Origin: G965230065 sp965230065
GTDB lineage: Bacteria > Bacteroidota > Bacteroidia > Cytophagales > Cyclobacteriaceae
Assembly (NCBI GenBank): GCA_965230065.1
Contig: OZ245942.1
Span: 310,001-374,000, forward strand
Direction: 5' to 3'
Length of the DNA stretch: 64,000 nucleotides
The notes below the pieces were generated by a model. The model was given only the letters and a program-made list of their open reading frames with translations. It made no database searches and was not told the DNA's origin. Below are positions 25,038 to 34,551 of this stretch, piece after piece. The position numbers and the translations under genes are program-made. The stretch's first letter is position 1. The number at the start of each line of letters is the position of its first letter.

Positions 25038-27650
25038 ATGAACTTTGATAAATATACCATAAAATCACAGGAGGCCATTCAGAAGGCTGCCGAGATTGCA
25101 GCCAGCCACCAGCAGCAGGCCATTGAGCCGGGCCACTTACTGAAAGCGGTCATCCAGGCCGATGAAAATGTAGTGCCTTTTCTGCTGAACAAACTGGCCG
25201 TAAACCGTGCGCAGTTTGAAACGGGTATTGAAGAAATTATCAACTCGTACCCCAAAGTAAGCGGACAACAACCCTATCTGGCCAACGATACGGCCGCGGC
25301 TTTGCAAAAAGCGGAAAAATACCTAAAAGAATTTAATGATGAATACATTGCCATTGAGCACGTACTGCTCGGTTTATTAAATGGCAGCGACAAAACGGCC
25401 AAGCTTATGAAACAATCGGGCCTGGGCGAAAAAGAGTTGATAAAGGCGGTGAAAGAGCTGAGGGGCAACGATCGGGTAACCGACCAAAATGCCGAAGCCA
25501 AGTACCGTTCTCTGGAAAGGTATTCACGTAACCTGAACGAACTGGCCAAAGCCGGAAAAATTGACCCGGTCATTGGGCGGGATGATGAAATCCGCCGGGT
25601 GCTGCAAATCCTTTCGCGCCGAACCAAAAACAACCCCATTTTGCTGGGTGAGCCGGGCGTGGGTAAAACCGCCATTGTGGAAGGCATGGCACAGCGGATT
25701 GTAGACGGGGATGTGCCCGAAAACCTGAAAACAAAAATCCTGGTTTCTTTGGACATGGGCCTGCTTGTGGCCGGTGCCAAATACAAAGGAGAGTTTGAAG
25801 AACGCCTCAAAGCCGTCATCAAAGAAGTGGTGGATTCTGACGGGGAAGTCATTCTTTTCATTGACGAAATCCACACCCTCATTGGGGCCGGTAGCAGTGG
25901 GGATGGTGCGATGGATGCAGCCAACCTGTTAAAACCCGCACTGGCAAGGGGTGAATTGCACGCCATTGGTGCCACTACCCTCAAAGAATACCAGAAGTAT
26001 ATTGAAAAAGACAAGGCTTTGGAAAGAAGGTTCCAGGCCGTAATGGTGAATGAACCCAACATTACCGACTCTGTTTCTATTCTGCGGGGTATCAAAGAAA
26101 AATACGAAGTACACCACGGAGTACGCATCAAAGACGACGCGGTGATTGCGGCGGTAGAGCTTTCCAACCGTTACATTTCTGACCGTTATCTGCCCGATAA
26201 GGCGATAGACCTCATGGATGAATCGGCTGCTAAGCTTCGGATAGAAATTGACTCTTTGCCCGAAGAACTGGACGAGCTGAACCGGAAAACCATGCAGTTG
26301 GAAATTGAAAGGGAGGCTATTCGCAGGGAAAAAGACAAGGAAAAAGAAACATCCCTAAACAAAGAAATCGCTGAGCTGAACGAAAAGCGGAACAGCCTGA
26401 AGGCCAAGTGGGAAAGCGAAAAAGCCGTAATCCAGGGCATTCGTAGCGAGAAAGAAAATATTGACCGTTATAAAGGGGAAGCCGAGCAGGCCGAACGGGC
26501 CGGCAACTATGAAAAAGTAGCCGAGTTGCGTTATGGCAAGCTGGTAGAAAGCGAGAAAAAACTGGAAGAACTCCAGCAAAAACTGGTGGAAATGCAAGAT
26601 GAAAAATCTTTGCTGAAAGAAGAAGTAGATTCTGAAGACATCGCTGAAGTTGTAGCCAAGTGGACAGGCATTCCAGTATCTAAAATGCTTTTGAGCGAGC
26701 GGGAAAAATTGTTGCACCTGGAAGCTGAACTGGGCAGGCGGGTGGCCGGACAGGAAGAAGCCATCCAGGCCGTTTCGGACGCGGTGCGCAGGAGCCGGGC
26801 CGGGTTGCAGGACCCCAAACGCCCCATTGGCTCTTTCATTTTCCTGGGAACAACAGGTGTGGGTAAAACCGAACTGGCAAAAGCTTTGGCCGAGTTCCTG
26901 TTTGATGATGAAAACAACATGGTGCGCATAGATATGTCGGAATACCAGGAGCGGCACAGCGTGAGCCGGTTGGTAGGAGCGCCTCCGGGCTACGTGGGGT
27001 ACGACGAAGGCGGACAGCTTACCGAGGCCGTGCGCAGAAAACCATATTCGGTCATCTTGCTGGATGAGATTGAAAAAGCACATCCCGATGTGTTCAACAT
27101 TCTGCTGCAAGTGCTGGATGATGGAAGGCTTACCGACAACAAAGGGCGGGTAGCCAATTTCAAAAACACCATCATCATCATGACCACCAACATTGGTTCT
27201 ACGCTCATTCAGGAAAGGTTTGAAACCATGAACCCGGCTAATGAAGAGGAAGTGCTTGAAAACACCAAAACTGATGTGTTTGAGTTACTGAAAAGGTCGG
27301 TACGCCCAGAGTTTTTGAACAGGGTAGATGAAACCATTATGTTCCGTCCGCTGTCCAAAGCCGACATTCGGAAGATTGTGGATATTCAGTTCAAGCTCAT
27401 ACAGCACCGCCTGGCAGAAAGTGGCATTCAGATAGAAGCTACCGATGCTGTGCTGGACTACCTGGGCGCGCAAGGATTTGACCCGCAGTTTGGTGCAAGG
27501 CCACTCAAGCGGGTATTGCAGCGGGAAGTACTCAATAAACTGTCTAAAGAAATCCTGGCAGGCAACGTAGAGAAAGACGCTGTGGTGGGTATTGACCTGG
27601 ACGAAAACCGGGAGATCAGGTTTATTAATTTGGATGAGGTTGAGATTTAG
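25038..27650 (+). CDS. clpB: ClpB disaggregase (Hsp100)
   Basis: An 870-residue ClpB, full length. ClpB solubilises aggregated proteins with DnaK. The N-domain (1-150) has the double Clp repeat; AAA1 carries Walker A GEPGVGKT and Walker B VILFIDEIHTL; a long coiled-coil middle domain (about 410-530, Glu/Lys-rich) distinguishes it from ClpA/C; AAA2 has GTTGVGKTELAKAL, ILLDEIEKAHPDV and the sensor-2 GARPLKR. A strong ribosome-binding site precedes the ATG. It is monocistronic and convergent with the next gene. Confidence 0.98.
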   Translation: MNFDKYTIKSQEAIQKAAEIAASHQQQAIEPGHLLKAVIQADENVVPFLLNKLAVNRAQFETGIEEIINSYPKVSGQQPYLANDTAAALQKAEKYLKEFNDEYIAIEHVLLGLLNGSDKTAKLMKQSGLGEKELIKAVKELRGNDRVTDQNAEAKYRSLERYSRNLNELAKAGKIDPVIGRDDEIRRVLQILSRRTKNNPILLGEPGVGKTAIVEGMAQRIVDGDVPENLKTKILVSLDMGLLVAGAKYKGEFEERLKAVIKEVVDSDGEVILFIDEIHTLIGAGSSGDGAMDAANLLKPALARGELHAIGATTLKEYQKYIEKDKALERRFQAVMVNEPNITDSVSILRGIKEKYEVHHGVRIKDDAVIAAVELSNRYISDRYLPDKAIDLMDESAAKLRIEIDSLPEELDELNRKTMQLEIEREAIRREKDKEKETSLNKEIAELNEKRNSLKAKWESEKAVIQGIRSEKENIDRYKGEAEQAERAGNYEKVAELRYGKLVESEKKLEELQQKLVEMQDEKSLLKEEVDSEDIAEVVAKWTGIPVSKMLLSEREKLLHLEAELGRRVAGQEEAIQAVSDAVRRSRAGLQDPKRPIGSFIFLGTTGVGKTELAKALAEFLFDDENNMVRIDMSEYQERHSVSRLVGAPPGYVGYDEGGQLTEAVRRKPYSVILLDEIEKAHPDVFNILLQVLDDGRLTDNKGRVANFKNTIIIMTTNIGSTLIQERFETMNPANEEEVLENTKTDVFELLKRSVRPEFLNRVDETIMFRPLSKADIRKIVDIQFKLIQHRLAESGIQIEATDAVLDYLGAQGFDPQFGARPLKRVLQREVLNKLSKEILAGNVEKDAVVGIDLDENREIRFINLDEVEI

Positions 27651-27655
27651 TAGGC

Positions 27656-27715
27656 AGTAGCAGTGGCGGTAGGCAGTTCTCAATGACTGCTTCCTGCCTA
27701 CTGCCGCTGCTTACT
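27656..27715. repeat. Hairpin element between convergent clpB and lipoprotein genes
   Basis: GCAGTGGCGGTAGGCAG (27660-27676) pairs with CTGCCTACTGCCGCTGC (27694-27710) at 15 of 17 positions, with AGTA/TACT-like flanks. It begins six bases after the clpB stop. It could end transcription from both sides, though it lacks a clean T-run; its GC content and length also fit an intergenic repeat. Confidence 0.65.
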
Positions 27716-27719
27716 TGTA

Positions 27720-28460
27720 TCATTTTTCCGTAAAAACAATCCCAATTTCATCATAAAACAAAGTAGTAGTTCCCCCAATAAAAGATTCTGTTGCTACGAT
27801 TATCCACAGCCTGCCATCCTTATCAGTAGTTGCTGTGAAAGGAATATCTTCATTAGAGCGGGTGATGAGGGTATAAATAAATTGCTCACCCGGAATGCCA
27901 ATATTGCCGATGTTCAGTACATCATCCGTCATTGCGCCCCGCTCATTGGGAATGCGATGGTCAAAATTGGTAACATTGGCTTGTACACCAAAGCCAATAT
28001 CACTTTGGAATACTTCGGGTTCTTCTCGCATGGCCCCCACCAGCATGCCTACCGAAGCCCCGGGCGAACCGCCCGCCCCCGGTGAACTTACAGGATATTG
28101 GGAAGCAAATGCTACATTGAACACAATATTGTAAGTGGTATTGGGCTTTAATCCGGTTATTTCTTTTTTAAGAAACATGAGCAATTCTTCACGCTGGTTG
28201 TTGCCCGAAACGCGCAAAGCCCCTTGCTGCGGCAAACTTTCCGGTAAGGTATCGTACATAAACGACAGCTCATAAAGTTCCTCTTCTTCCACCGGGTAGT
28301 TGGCAAAATCACCTTCCCACCCCTGTTCATCCCCTTCAAAATCATACGCAAACGTAAATGTTGTTGGATTTACGATAGATTGGGTTTCAATATCACAACC
28401 CCATAGCAGGAGTGAAAAAGTAAGCAGGCTGGAGTATAAAAAAATATTATGTTTTTGCAT
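27720..28460 (-). CDS. Secreted lipoprotein of unknown function
   Basis: A 246-residue lipoprotein (lipobox LLWGC). The start is the ATG at 28460; the frame also has a GTG nine bases upstream. The mature part is acidic and beta-rich (TFTFAYDFEGDEQGWEGDFANYP... in pattern), and ends in SFIGGTTTLFYDEIGIVF, typical of carbohydrate-binding-module-like sandwich domains whose last strands contact Ca2+. No catalytic motif is seen. Confidence 0.65.
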   Translation of the reverse strand: MQKHNIFLYSSLLTFSLLLWGCDIETQSIVNPTTFTFAYDFEGDEQGWEGDFANYPVEEEELYELSFMYDTLPESLPQQGALRVSGNNQREELLMFLKKEITGLKPNTTYNIVFNVAFASQYPVSSPGAGGSPGASVGMLVGAMREEPEVFQSDIGFGVQANVTNFDHRIPNERGAMTDDVLNIGNIGIPGEQFIYTLITRSNEDIPFTATTDKDGRLWIIVATESFIGGTTTLFYDEIGIVFTEK

Positions 28461-28472
28461 TATGTACACTTA

Positions 28473-29093
28473 TCAAAGCTTCTGTAATTCTGTTGTTAAA
28501 TTTTTCCGTGCCTGTGTTTCATATTTTTCAATAAACTCAGGGGTCTTGAATATGCTATTCATGTTAAGAAAATGCTGTAAAACCTTCTTTCTGCCCCTTT
28601 TATATAGAAAATCAGGAAAGATTGAATATTCCTTTCTGATTTTCTTTGTGTAGTTCTCGTAGTTTTCAGGCGTGTCCCCCAAAATAGCAAGGTCAAAATC
28701 TAATAAATATTTTGTGTCATTGTCACCTTTACACTCATGGTATTTTGTAGCAATAATTTGGATTTGGCATTTGGCTATTTTATCGGTGGGAATGCTGAGT
28801 TTGGTTAGGCGATCCTGGGCAATGTCGGCACTTTCTTGCTCATTATCGCGACGTTTGGTATCGTAAACAATGTCATGATAGAAAATAGAAAACAGCACCG
28901 TATCTTGGTCACCTAACTTCTCTTGGTAACGAAAAGCCTTGTCCAGCATATACTCCAAATGGTTTAGGTTGTGATAATACCGATTTTTAGTGGTATAACT
29001 CTTTTCTAATTCTGTCCACAGCGCGTCAATAATTTCAAAATTATTAGTATAACCAGATGCCAGGTTTTTCCAAATTGCTTTCAAACTTTTCAT
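28473..29093 (-). CDS. HD-superfamily metal-dependent hydrolase (COG4339-like)
   Basis: A 206-residue cytoplasmic HD-domain protein. The metal ligands are visible in RYYHNLNHLEYML, IFYHDIVYD (HD pair) and the late LDFDLAILG Asp. This small family (predicted HD phosphohydrolase) has no established substrate. It is 13 bases upstream of the lipoprotein gene and likely cotranscribed. Confidence 0.8.
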   Translation of the reverse strand: MKSLKAIWKNLASGYTNNFEIIDALWTELEKSYTTKNRYYHNLNHLEYMLDKAFRYQEKLGDQDTVLFSIFYHDIVYDTKRRDNEQESADIAQDRLTKLSIPTDKIAKCQIQIIATKYHECKGDNDTKYLLDFDLAILGDTPENYENYTKKIRKEYSIFPDFLYKRGRKKVLQHFLNMNSIFKTPEFIEKYETQARKNLTTELQKL

Positions 29094-29256
29094 TTAGCAC
29101 ATACCCTAAGTTAATAAAAGTAGAGTAGAGCAGCTCAGCGAGCCACTTTACAAACGCCAAAGCTTCCTATAAATCACAAATACCGCAACACAGTCTTTTG
29201 CGCTCTTTGCGTAACTTTTCCTTTACGTACTCTGCGAGAAAAACCATAGTTTGCTT

Positions 29257-30948
29257 TTACCCTCTCCGCAAATTCAACCCAAACTGAATCACCAAGCCTA
29301 TGCCAATTACGCCACCACAGCCAATCACATTGTACCATAAATAGCTAACACCTGTGGTACGGAAAACTATAATCACGATAATTTCGGCCAGGACGGCTGC
29401 TATAAACACGGCATGGGAACGGATATATTTGATATAAAAAGCCGACAGAAAAACGCCCAGGATGGTGCCATAAAAGAGGGAACCTAAAATGTTGATAAAT
29501 TCTATCAGGTTTTCAAACAGTGAGGCATACATGGCAAACAAAATGGCCATGCCTCCCCAAAATACCGTGAACAATTTGGAAGCCACCACATAATGCTTGT
29601 CGCTGGCAGTAGGTTTTACAGACCGCTTATAAATATCAACCGCCGTGGTAGAGGCCAGGGCATTCAGTTCAGAAGCCGTAGAAGACATGGCAGCCGAGAA
29701 AATCACTGCCAGCAGCAACCCAATCACCCCTTTGGGCAAGTGGTTCATAATGAAGGTAATGAACACATAATCGGTATCGTTGGTTTCTGCTTCTGAGTCG
29801 GCTTTGGTAATAAGCGCTTTTACATCAGAACGTATGGCTTCCCCTTCATCTTCCAGGGCTGAAATTTTATTTCTTTGTGTTTCTATGGCCGCCTCATTGT
29901 CTGCCTCAATGGCTGTTAGCATTTCCCGGATTTCTGCTTCTTTTTGCTGGAAGGTTTCTGCATATTTTCCCTCCAGTTGCTGAAAATCCTGTTCGTAGCC
30001 CGACTGGTAAACGGCTTGCTTGGCAGCTTCATTAAAAAATACAGGAGGCTGATAAAACTGATAAAACACAAACACCATCGCCCCCACAAAAAGGATAAAA
30101 AACTGCATGGGCACTTTCAGCAAGCCATTCATCAGCAACCCAAGCCGGCTTTCGGCAATAGATTTTCCACCCAAATACCGGGCTACCTGCGATTGGTCGA
30201 AACCAAAATAAGCGAGCTGAATAAACAACCCGCCCAAAATACCCGACCAAATATTGTAGCGGTCGTTCAGGTCAAAAGAGAAATCAACCACATTGAACTT
30301 GTCCATATTGCCGGCCACGTTCATGGCATCCCCAAATGATACATCTTCGGGCAGTAATACCACTACCATTACCCCGGCTACAACCATCCCACCCATCATC
30401 ACGGCCATTTGGTATTTTTGCGTTTGGCTCACGGCCAATGAGCCCCCGCTTACGGTATAAATCACCACCAAAATACCGATGAGCAAACAGGTATTGGTAA
30501 GGTGCCACCCTAAAATAGTAGACAAAATAATAGCCGGAGCGTAAATAGTTAATCCGGCGGCCAACCCCCTTTGTACGAGAAAGAAAAAAGCAGTGAGGCT
30601 GCGGGTTTTCAGGTCGAAACGGCTTTCCAGGTATTCGTAGGCCGTGTATACTTTCAGCTTGTAATAAGCCGGAATTACGGTAACGGAAAGGATAATCATG
30701 GCAATGGGCAGGCCAAAGTAAAATTGTACGAACCGCATCCCGTCATCATAAGCCTGCCCTGGTGTGGAAAGGAAAGTAATGGCACTGGCCTGGGTAGCCA
30801 TCACCGAGAGGCCAATGACCCACCATTTTAGGGTATTGCCCCCTTTCAGGTAACCGTGAATATCCTGGCTGCCCCGGGTTTTGTATACACCATAAGAAAC
30901 AATAAACAATAAAGTACCGAACAGTACAATCCAGTCGAGTGTGCTCAT
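29257..30948 (-). CDS. Sodium:solute symporter (SSS family)
   Basis: A 563-residue integral membrane protein of the SSS/SLC5 family, Na+-coupled uptake of an unknown solute (sugar, sialic acid or amino acid types are possible). Thirteen or so hydrophobic segments are apparent; family marks include GLSVMATQASAITFLSTPGQA near the start and SAAMSSTASELNALASTTAVDIYKR-type sequence around 420, the Na2-site helix. A ~90-residue hydrophilic coiled-coil insertion (about 325-410: many Glu, Gln, Lys) interrupts the membrane part. It shares ATGA with the small gene upstream. Confidence 0.85.
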   Translation of the reverse strand: MSTLDWIVLFGTLLFIVSYGVYKTRGSQDIHGYLKGGNTLKWWVIGLSVMATQASAITFLSTPGQAYDDGMRFVQFYFGLPIAMIILSVTVIPAYYKLKVYTAYEYLESRFDLKTRSLTAFFFLVQRGLAAGLTIYAPAIILSTILGWHLTNTCLLIGILVVIYTVSGGSLAVSQTQKYQMAVMMGGMVVAGVMVVVLLPEDVSFGDAMNVAGNMDKFNVVDFSFDLNDRYNIWSGILGGLFIQLAYFGFDQSQVARYLGGKSIAESRLGLLMNGLLKVPMQFFILFVGAMVFVFYQFYQPPVFFNEAAKQAVYQSGYEQDFQQLEGKYAETFQQKEAEIREMLTAIEADNEAAIETQRNKISALEDEGEAIRSDVKALITKADSEAETNDTDYVFITFIMNHLPKGVIGLLLAVIFSAAMSSTASELNALASTTAVDIYKRSVKPTASDKHYVVASKLFTVFWGGMAILFAMYASLFENLIEFINILGSLFYGTILGVFLSAFYIKYIRSHAVFIAAVLAEIIVIIVFRTTGVSYLWYNVIGCGGVIGIGLVIQFGLNLRRG

Positions 30949-31103
30949 TTGTAGGCGATGGTCAGTAAGTAAAACAGCAAAATACAGAAGGCGAGGTTAC
31001 CCAGCACCAGCCAGTACAGGGTAGGCCAGGTATTAAAAAAGGGAGGTGGTGTAATATCTTCGGGAAGCAGTTCTTTTTCTACAGGTATTTCAGGTTTCTT
31101 CAT
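30945..31103 (-). CDS. 52-residue single-pass membrane protein, symporter partner
   Basis: A short gene: MKKPEIPVEKELLPEDITPP, then a tryptophan-bounded hydrophobic helix (WLVLGNLAFCILLFYLLTI) and AYK. Its stop (TGA, 30945-30947) overlaps the symporter start as ATGA, so the two are translationally coupled. Its proline/acidic N-terminus and single helix fit the small accessory proteins found next to some SSS transporters. Function not known. Confidence 0.8.
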   Translation of the reverse strand: MKKPEIPVEKELLPEDITPPPFFNTWPTLYWLVLGNLAFCILLFYLLTIAYK

Positions 31104-31265
31104 TTGTGTTGGGTTGGGTTGGTTTCAAAAATAACAAATCAGTAATTTTATCACGCTATTTCTACAAATTTTCACGTAATAGATTAAGAATAGAAAATAT
31201 TAATCGAGGTGGGCAGGAATTTTGTCCTTACCTATTTATTTTAGCAGTATTTAATTGAATTTGCC

Positions 31266-32390
31266 TTGAATACGCAACCACAAAACCCATTGATTGTACG
31301 GCTTACAGCTTCTTTGCTGTTCATTATTTTATTTTTTTACGGGTTAATTGCCGCAAAGGATATACTCGTGCCCCTGGCTTTGGGTACTTTGTTGGCTTTT
31401 TTGTTGTACCCGGTTGCCAGTTTTCTCGAGAAAAGCGGTTTTCCCCGCATTATTGCCAATTTACTCACTATTATCCTGGGCATTGTCATTTTGGGTGGGG
31501 CCGTTTATTTGGTTTACATTCAGCTCAATCAGTTCGTGGAGGACTTTCCCGAACTCAGGCAAAAGTCCTTGAACAACATCAGGGAACTCACACAGTTTGT
31601 GGAGGGCAACTTTGGGGTAAGCGGGGCAGAGCAGCAACGCTGGCTCCGGCAGTTCATTTCCAACGCCTTTGCGCAAGGGGGCGAAACCTTTCAAAATATA
31701 TTTACGGGAACTACGGCTACCGTTGCCAAAATAGTGGTGTTACCTGTATTTGTGTTTTTTATGCTTTATTACCGCAGTAAGTACAAAGAGTTTATATTAA
31801 AACTTACCGACGGGCATAAGCATAAAAAAACCGACCGGGTGATTAAAGAAATTTCGCGGGTAACGCAGAGTTACATGACGGGCATCACCATCGTGGTATT
31901 TATTCTTTGCTTTTTGAACACCTTCGGGCTGATGATTGTAGGCATCAAATATGCTTTGCTGCTGGGCATCCTTTCAGCATTGATGAACTACATCCCTTAT
32001 TTTGGTACGCTCATCGGGGGAGCCATTCCTCTCTTGGTAGCCCTGATTACAGAAGATTCTCCACGGTATGCCCTGGGCGTAATAATTCTCTTCGTGATCA
32101 TTCAGTTTATCGAGAATAATATCCTGACGCCCAATATTGTTGGCGGAAATGTGCGCATCAACCCCTTTTTTGTAATACTGAGCATTATCATCGGTGGGCT
32201 GGTTTGGGGGCTGGCCGGCATGTTCATTGTGCTGCCCTTTATTGCCATGTTCAAAATTGTTTGTGAGAATATTGAAGTATTACACCCTTATGCCTTCCTG
32301 CTGGGTACTGAAGGCACCGAAAAGCATGCCCTCACCTGGGATAAGATCAAAGACTTTTTTCGGAATATATTTAATAGTAACAGGAGTTGA
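31266..32390 (+). CDS. AI-2E family transporter (PerM/TqsA-like)
   Basis: A 374-residue membrane protein with eight predicted helices of the AI-2E exporter (UPF0118) family. Recognisable blocks are LAFLLYPVASFLEKSGFPR, FFMLYYRSKYKEFILKL and the conserved LSALMNYIPYFGTLIGGAIP, with FIENNILTPNIVGGNVRINPF near the end. Functions in the family range from autoinducer-2 export to Na+/H+ exchange; the specific role is not predictable. The start is TTG at 31266 (no better ATG). Monocistronic and divergent from the symporter pair. Confidence 0.9.
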   Translation: MNTQPQNPLIVRLTASLLFIILFFYGLIAAKDILVPLALGTLLAFLLYPVASFLEKSGFPRIIANLLTIILGIVILGGAVYLVYIQLNQFVEDFPELRQKSLNNIRELTQFVEGNFGVSGAEQQRWLRQFISNAFAQGGETFQNIFTGTTATVAKIVVLPVFVFFMLYYRSKYKEFILKLTDGHKHKKTDRVIKEISRVTQSYMTGITIVVFILCFLNTFGLMIVGIKYALLLGILSALMNYIPYFGTLIGGAIPLLVALITEDSPRYALGVIILFVIIQFIENNILTPNIVGGNVRINPFFVILSIIIGGLVWGLAGMFIVLPFIAMFKIVCENIEVLHPYAFLLGTEGTEKHALTWDKIKDFFRNIFNSNRS

Positions 32391-32565
32391 TTCCACCGCA
32401 GAGGTACGCTTGCAATTTTTGTCTTATATCTCCCTTCCTTTCAGTTGCACTTATTTTTGATGTAAAGAACGTAATGAGTATTATTGAACCTAAAGATAAC
32501 AATTGTTGCACAAGTTTAATGTTGTCAATACTTCCAACTGATAAAATAACTTTTCAATACTGACC

Positions 32566-33888
32566 ATGCATCCACGCCTGCTACTTGCTGTTTTACTCTT
32601 TCCATTATACCTATCAGCCCAAAACCGCCCCAATGTTATTCTCATATTCACCGATGACCAGGGCAGTATTGATACCAACCTCTATGGCTCTGATGACCTG
32701 ATTACCCCGAATATGGATGCCCTTGCAAGAAGGGGTGTGCGGTTTACGCAGTTTTATGCAGCGGCGCCTGTTTGCTCTCCTTCCCGGGCTGCTTTGCTTA
32801 CGGGAAGGTATCCGCAAAGAGCCGGGGTGCCGGGCAATGTTTCTTCAGCGGAGGGGCATGCCGGTATGCCTGCTGAACAGACAACTTTTGCCGAAATGAT
32901 GAAAAAAGGCGGCTATGCCACGGGGCATGTGGGCAAATGGCACCTGGGCTATTCCCCCGAAACCATGCCCAACGGACAGGGTTTTGATACCTCCTTTGGG
33001 CACATGGGCGGATGTATTGATAACTATTCCCATTTTTTTTACTGGAATGGTCCCAACCGACATGATTTGTGGCGCAATGGAGAAGAAATTTACCACCCGG
33101 GCGAATTCTTTCCGGATATGATGGTGGAAGAAGCTTCACAATTCATAGAAGCACATCAGGATGAACCTTTCTTTTTGTACTGGCCTATCAACACCCCACA
33201 TTACCCATTGCAGGGCAAACCGGAGTGGCTTGAAAAGTACAAGCACCTGCCTTCGCCCCGTCGTGAGTATGCCGCATTTATTTCTACAACTGATGAAAAG
33301 ATTGGTGAGTTGATAAACAAAGTGGAAGATTTGGGTTTGCGGGAAAATACCATCATCATCTACATGTCAGACCACGGGCATTCTACCGAAGAACGTACGT
33401 TTGGGGGTGGTGGCAATGCCGGGCCGTACCGGGGTGCTAAGTTTTCTTTGTTTGAAGGAGGCATCCGCGTACCTGCCATCATCAGTTGGCCCGGGCATAT
33501 TCCTGAAAATGAGGTGAGGGATCAAATGGGTGTGGGTATAGACTGGTTTCCTACCATTGCCGAATTGTGTAAGATCGATATAGCTGATATGGATATTGAC
33601 GGCAAATCGCTGATGCCCGTTATTCAATCAGCAGAAGCAGCCTCGCCCCATGCGCACATGTACTGGCAGTTGGGCAAGCAGTGGGCCGTGCGGGATGGGG
33701 CGTGGAAACTGATTGGAAATCCCAGAGATACCAGCCAAAAAGGAGAAATTACCGAAGCCGACTCCCTCTTTTTGGTTAACCTGAACGAAGATATATCAGA
33801 ATTGAAAAACAAGGCAAGCCAGCATCCTGTCGTGTTAAAGCGCCTCAATGAAATGCACCGGCAGTGGGTAAGCAGCGATTTTCAGTAA
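32566..33888 (+). CDS. Type I sulfatase, exported
   Basis: A 440-residue formylglycine sulfatase with a signal peptide (cleavage near SAQ, residue 19). The catalytic cassette C70-SPSRAALLTGR is of CxPSR type; metal ligands include Asp30/Asp31 (FTDDQG) and the DHGH region; GKWHLGY is conserved. It hydrolyses sulfate esters of an unknown, probably polysaccharide, substrate. The Cys requires maturation to formylglycine, but no intact modifying enzyme is in the window. A diverged piece of this gene's sequence is found downstream at 34398-34465. Confidence 0.9.
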   Translation: MHPRLLLAVLLFPLYLSAQNRPNVILIFTDDQGSIDTNLYGSDDLITPNMDALARRGVRFTQFYAAAPVCSPSRAALLTGRYPQRAGVPGNVSSAEGHAGMPAEQTTFAEMMKKGGYATGHVGKWHLGYSPETMPNGQGFDTSFGHMGGCIDNYSHFFYWNGPNRHDLWRNGEEIYHPGEFFPDMMVEEASQFIEAHQDEPFFLYWPINTPHYPLQGKPEWLEKYKHLPSPRREYAAFISTTDEKIGELINKVEDLGLRENTIIIYMSDHGHSTEERTFGGGGNAGPYRGAKFSLFEGGIRVPAIISWPGHIPENEVRDQMGVGIDWFPTIAELCKIDIADMDIDGKSLMPVIQSAEAASPHAHMYWQLGKQWAVRDGAWKLIGNPRDTSQKGEITEADSLFLVNLNEDISELKNKASQHPVVLKRLNEMHRQWVSSDFQ

Positions 33889-34297
33889 TGGAATGAAAAT
33901 ATGTAATTGGGAGTGTATTCGCATAACATATCTGGACGGATATGTTATTGGGAGCAGCTCCGCATAATATATACAGCCGGACATATTATTGGGAGCACCT
34001 CCGCATAACTTATCCGAAGAAATATATGCATAAGGAGTGCTTCTTGATAACTTTTTTACAAGAACCACAGAAGTATTACTAATATTTTTCAAGAGGTATG
34101 TTATTATCAATGAGATATAATAACATTTATAGGAAAATAAGTTATTTTGATGTCAAGGGAATAACAAATTACCCACAATTTGCTCCCTGAAGTCTTCTGC
34201 ACAACAATATGTGATAATCAATTGAGCATACAAACAACCTATTCATTGTTGAAACGACAGGAATATCATATTTTCGTGAGATAAAAATATATCAGGT
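33889..34297. repeat. 41-bp tandem repeats and an AT-rich spacer with a dyad
   Basis: At least three contiguous 41-bp units begin with ATTGGGAG at 33906, 33947 and 33988, with a diverged fourth from about 34029 and a trace of an earlier one. Each unit contains a GGAG-nnn-CTCC mini-hairpin and an ATAACATATC/GATATGTTAT-like dyad (clearest in unit one). A separate perfect dyad ATGTTATTAT/ATAATAACAT lies at 34098-34126. The rest is AT-rich with no gene seen. Confidence 0.75.
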
Positions 34298-34456
34298 ATG
34301 GAAACTATAGTAGCTGATAAAGTTTATACAGCCGCTGATTATGAGGAATTGCCCGAAGGGGTGCCTTACCAACTCACTGATGCAAACCTGATCCACATGC
34401 CTTCACCCACTATGCCGCTTTCATTTCTACCACTGATGAAAAGATTGGTAAGTTGA
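34298..34456 (+). pseudogene. Chimeric remnant: Uma2 (DUF820) N-terminus joined to a sulfatase fragment
   Basis: The frame reads METIVADKVYTAADYEELPE then GVPYQLTDANLIHMPSP, a typical Uma2-family N-terminus (nuclease fold), and then breaks into a fragment whose DNA (34398-34465) matches the sulfatase gene at about 33247-33325 out of frame. It ends at a TGA after 52 codons. The junction lies in a CTGCCTTC-like microhomology. Not expected to make an active protein. Confidence 0.75.
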
Positions 34457-34551
34457 CAAAGCAGGAACAGGAATCAGAATCCCAAAAAATAAGGATATGT
34501 TCACGGGTTAACACTGACTACATACCCTTATCTGATCATTAAAATTTTCGG

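Noticed and set aside
25274..26167. 297-codon minus-strand open frame inside clpB
   Set aside because: Antisense shadow of clpB with Ser/Arg-rich composition; no start signal or family likeness.
33906..34069. CRISPR-like repeats
   Set aside because: The units are contiguous 41-bp tandem copies without unique spacers, and no cas gene is near.
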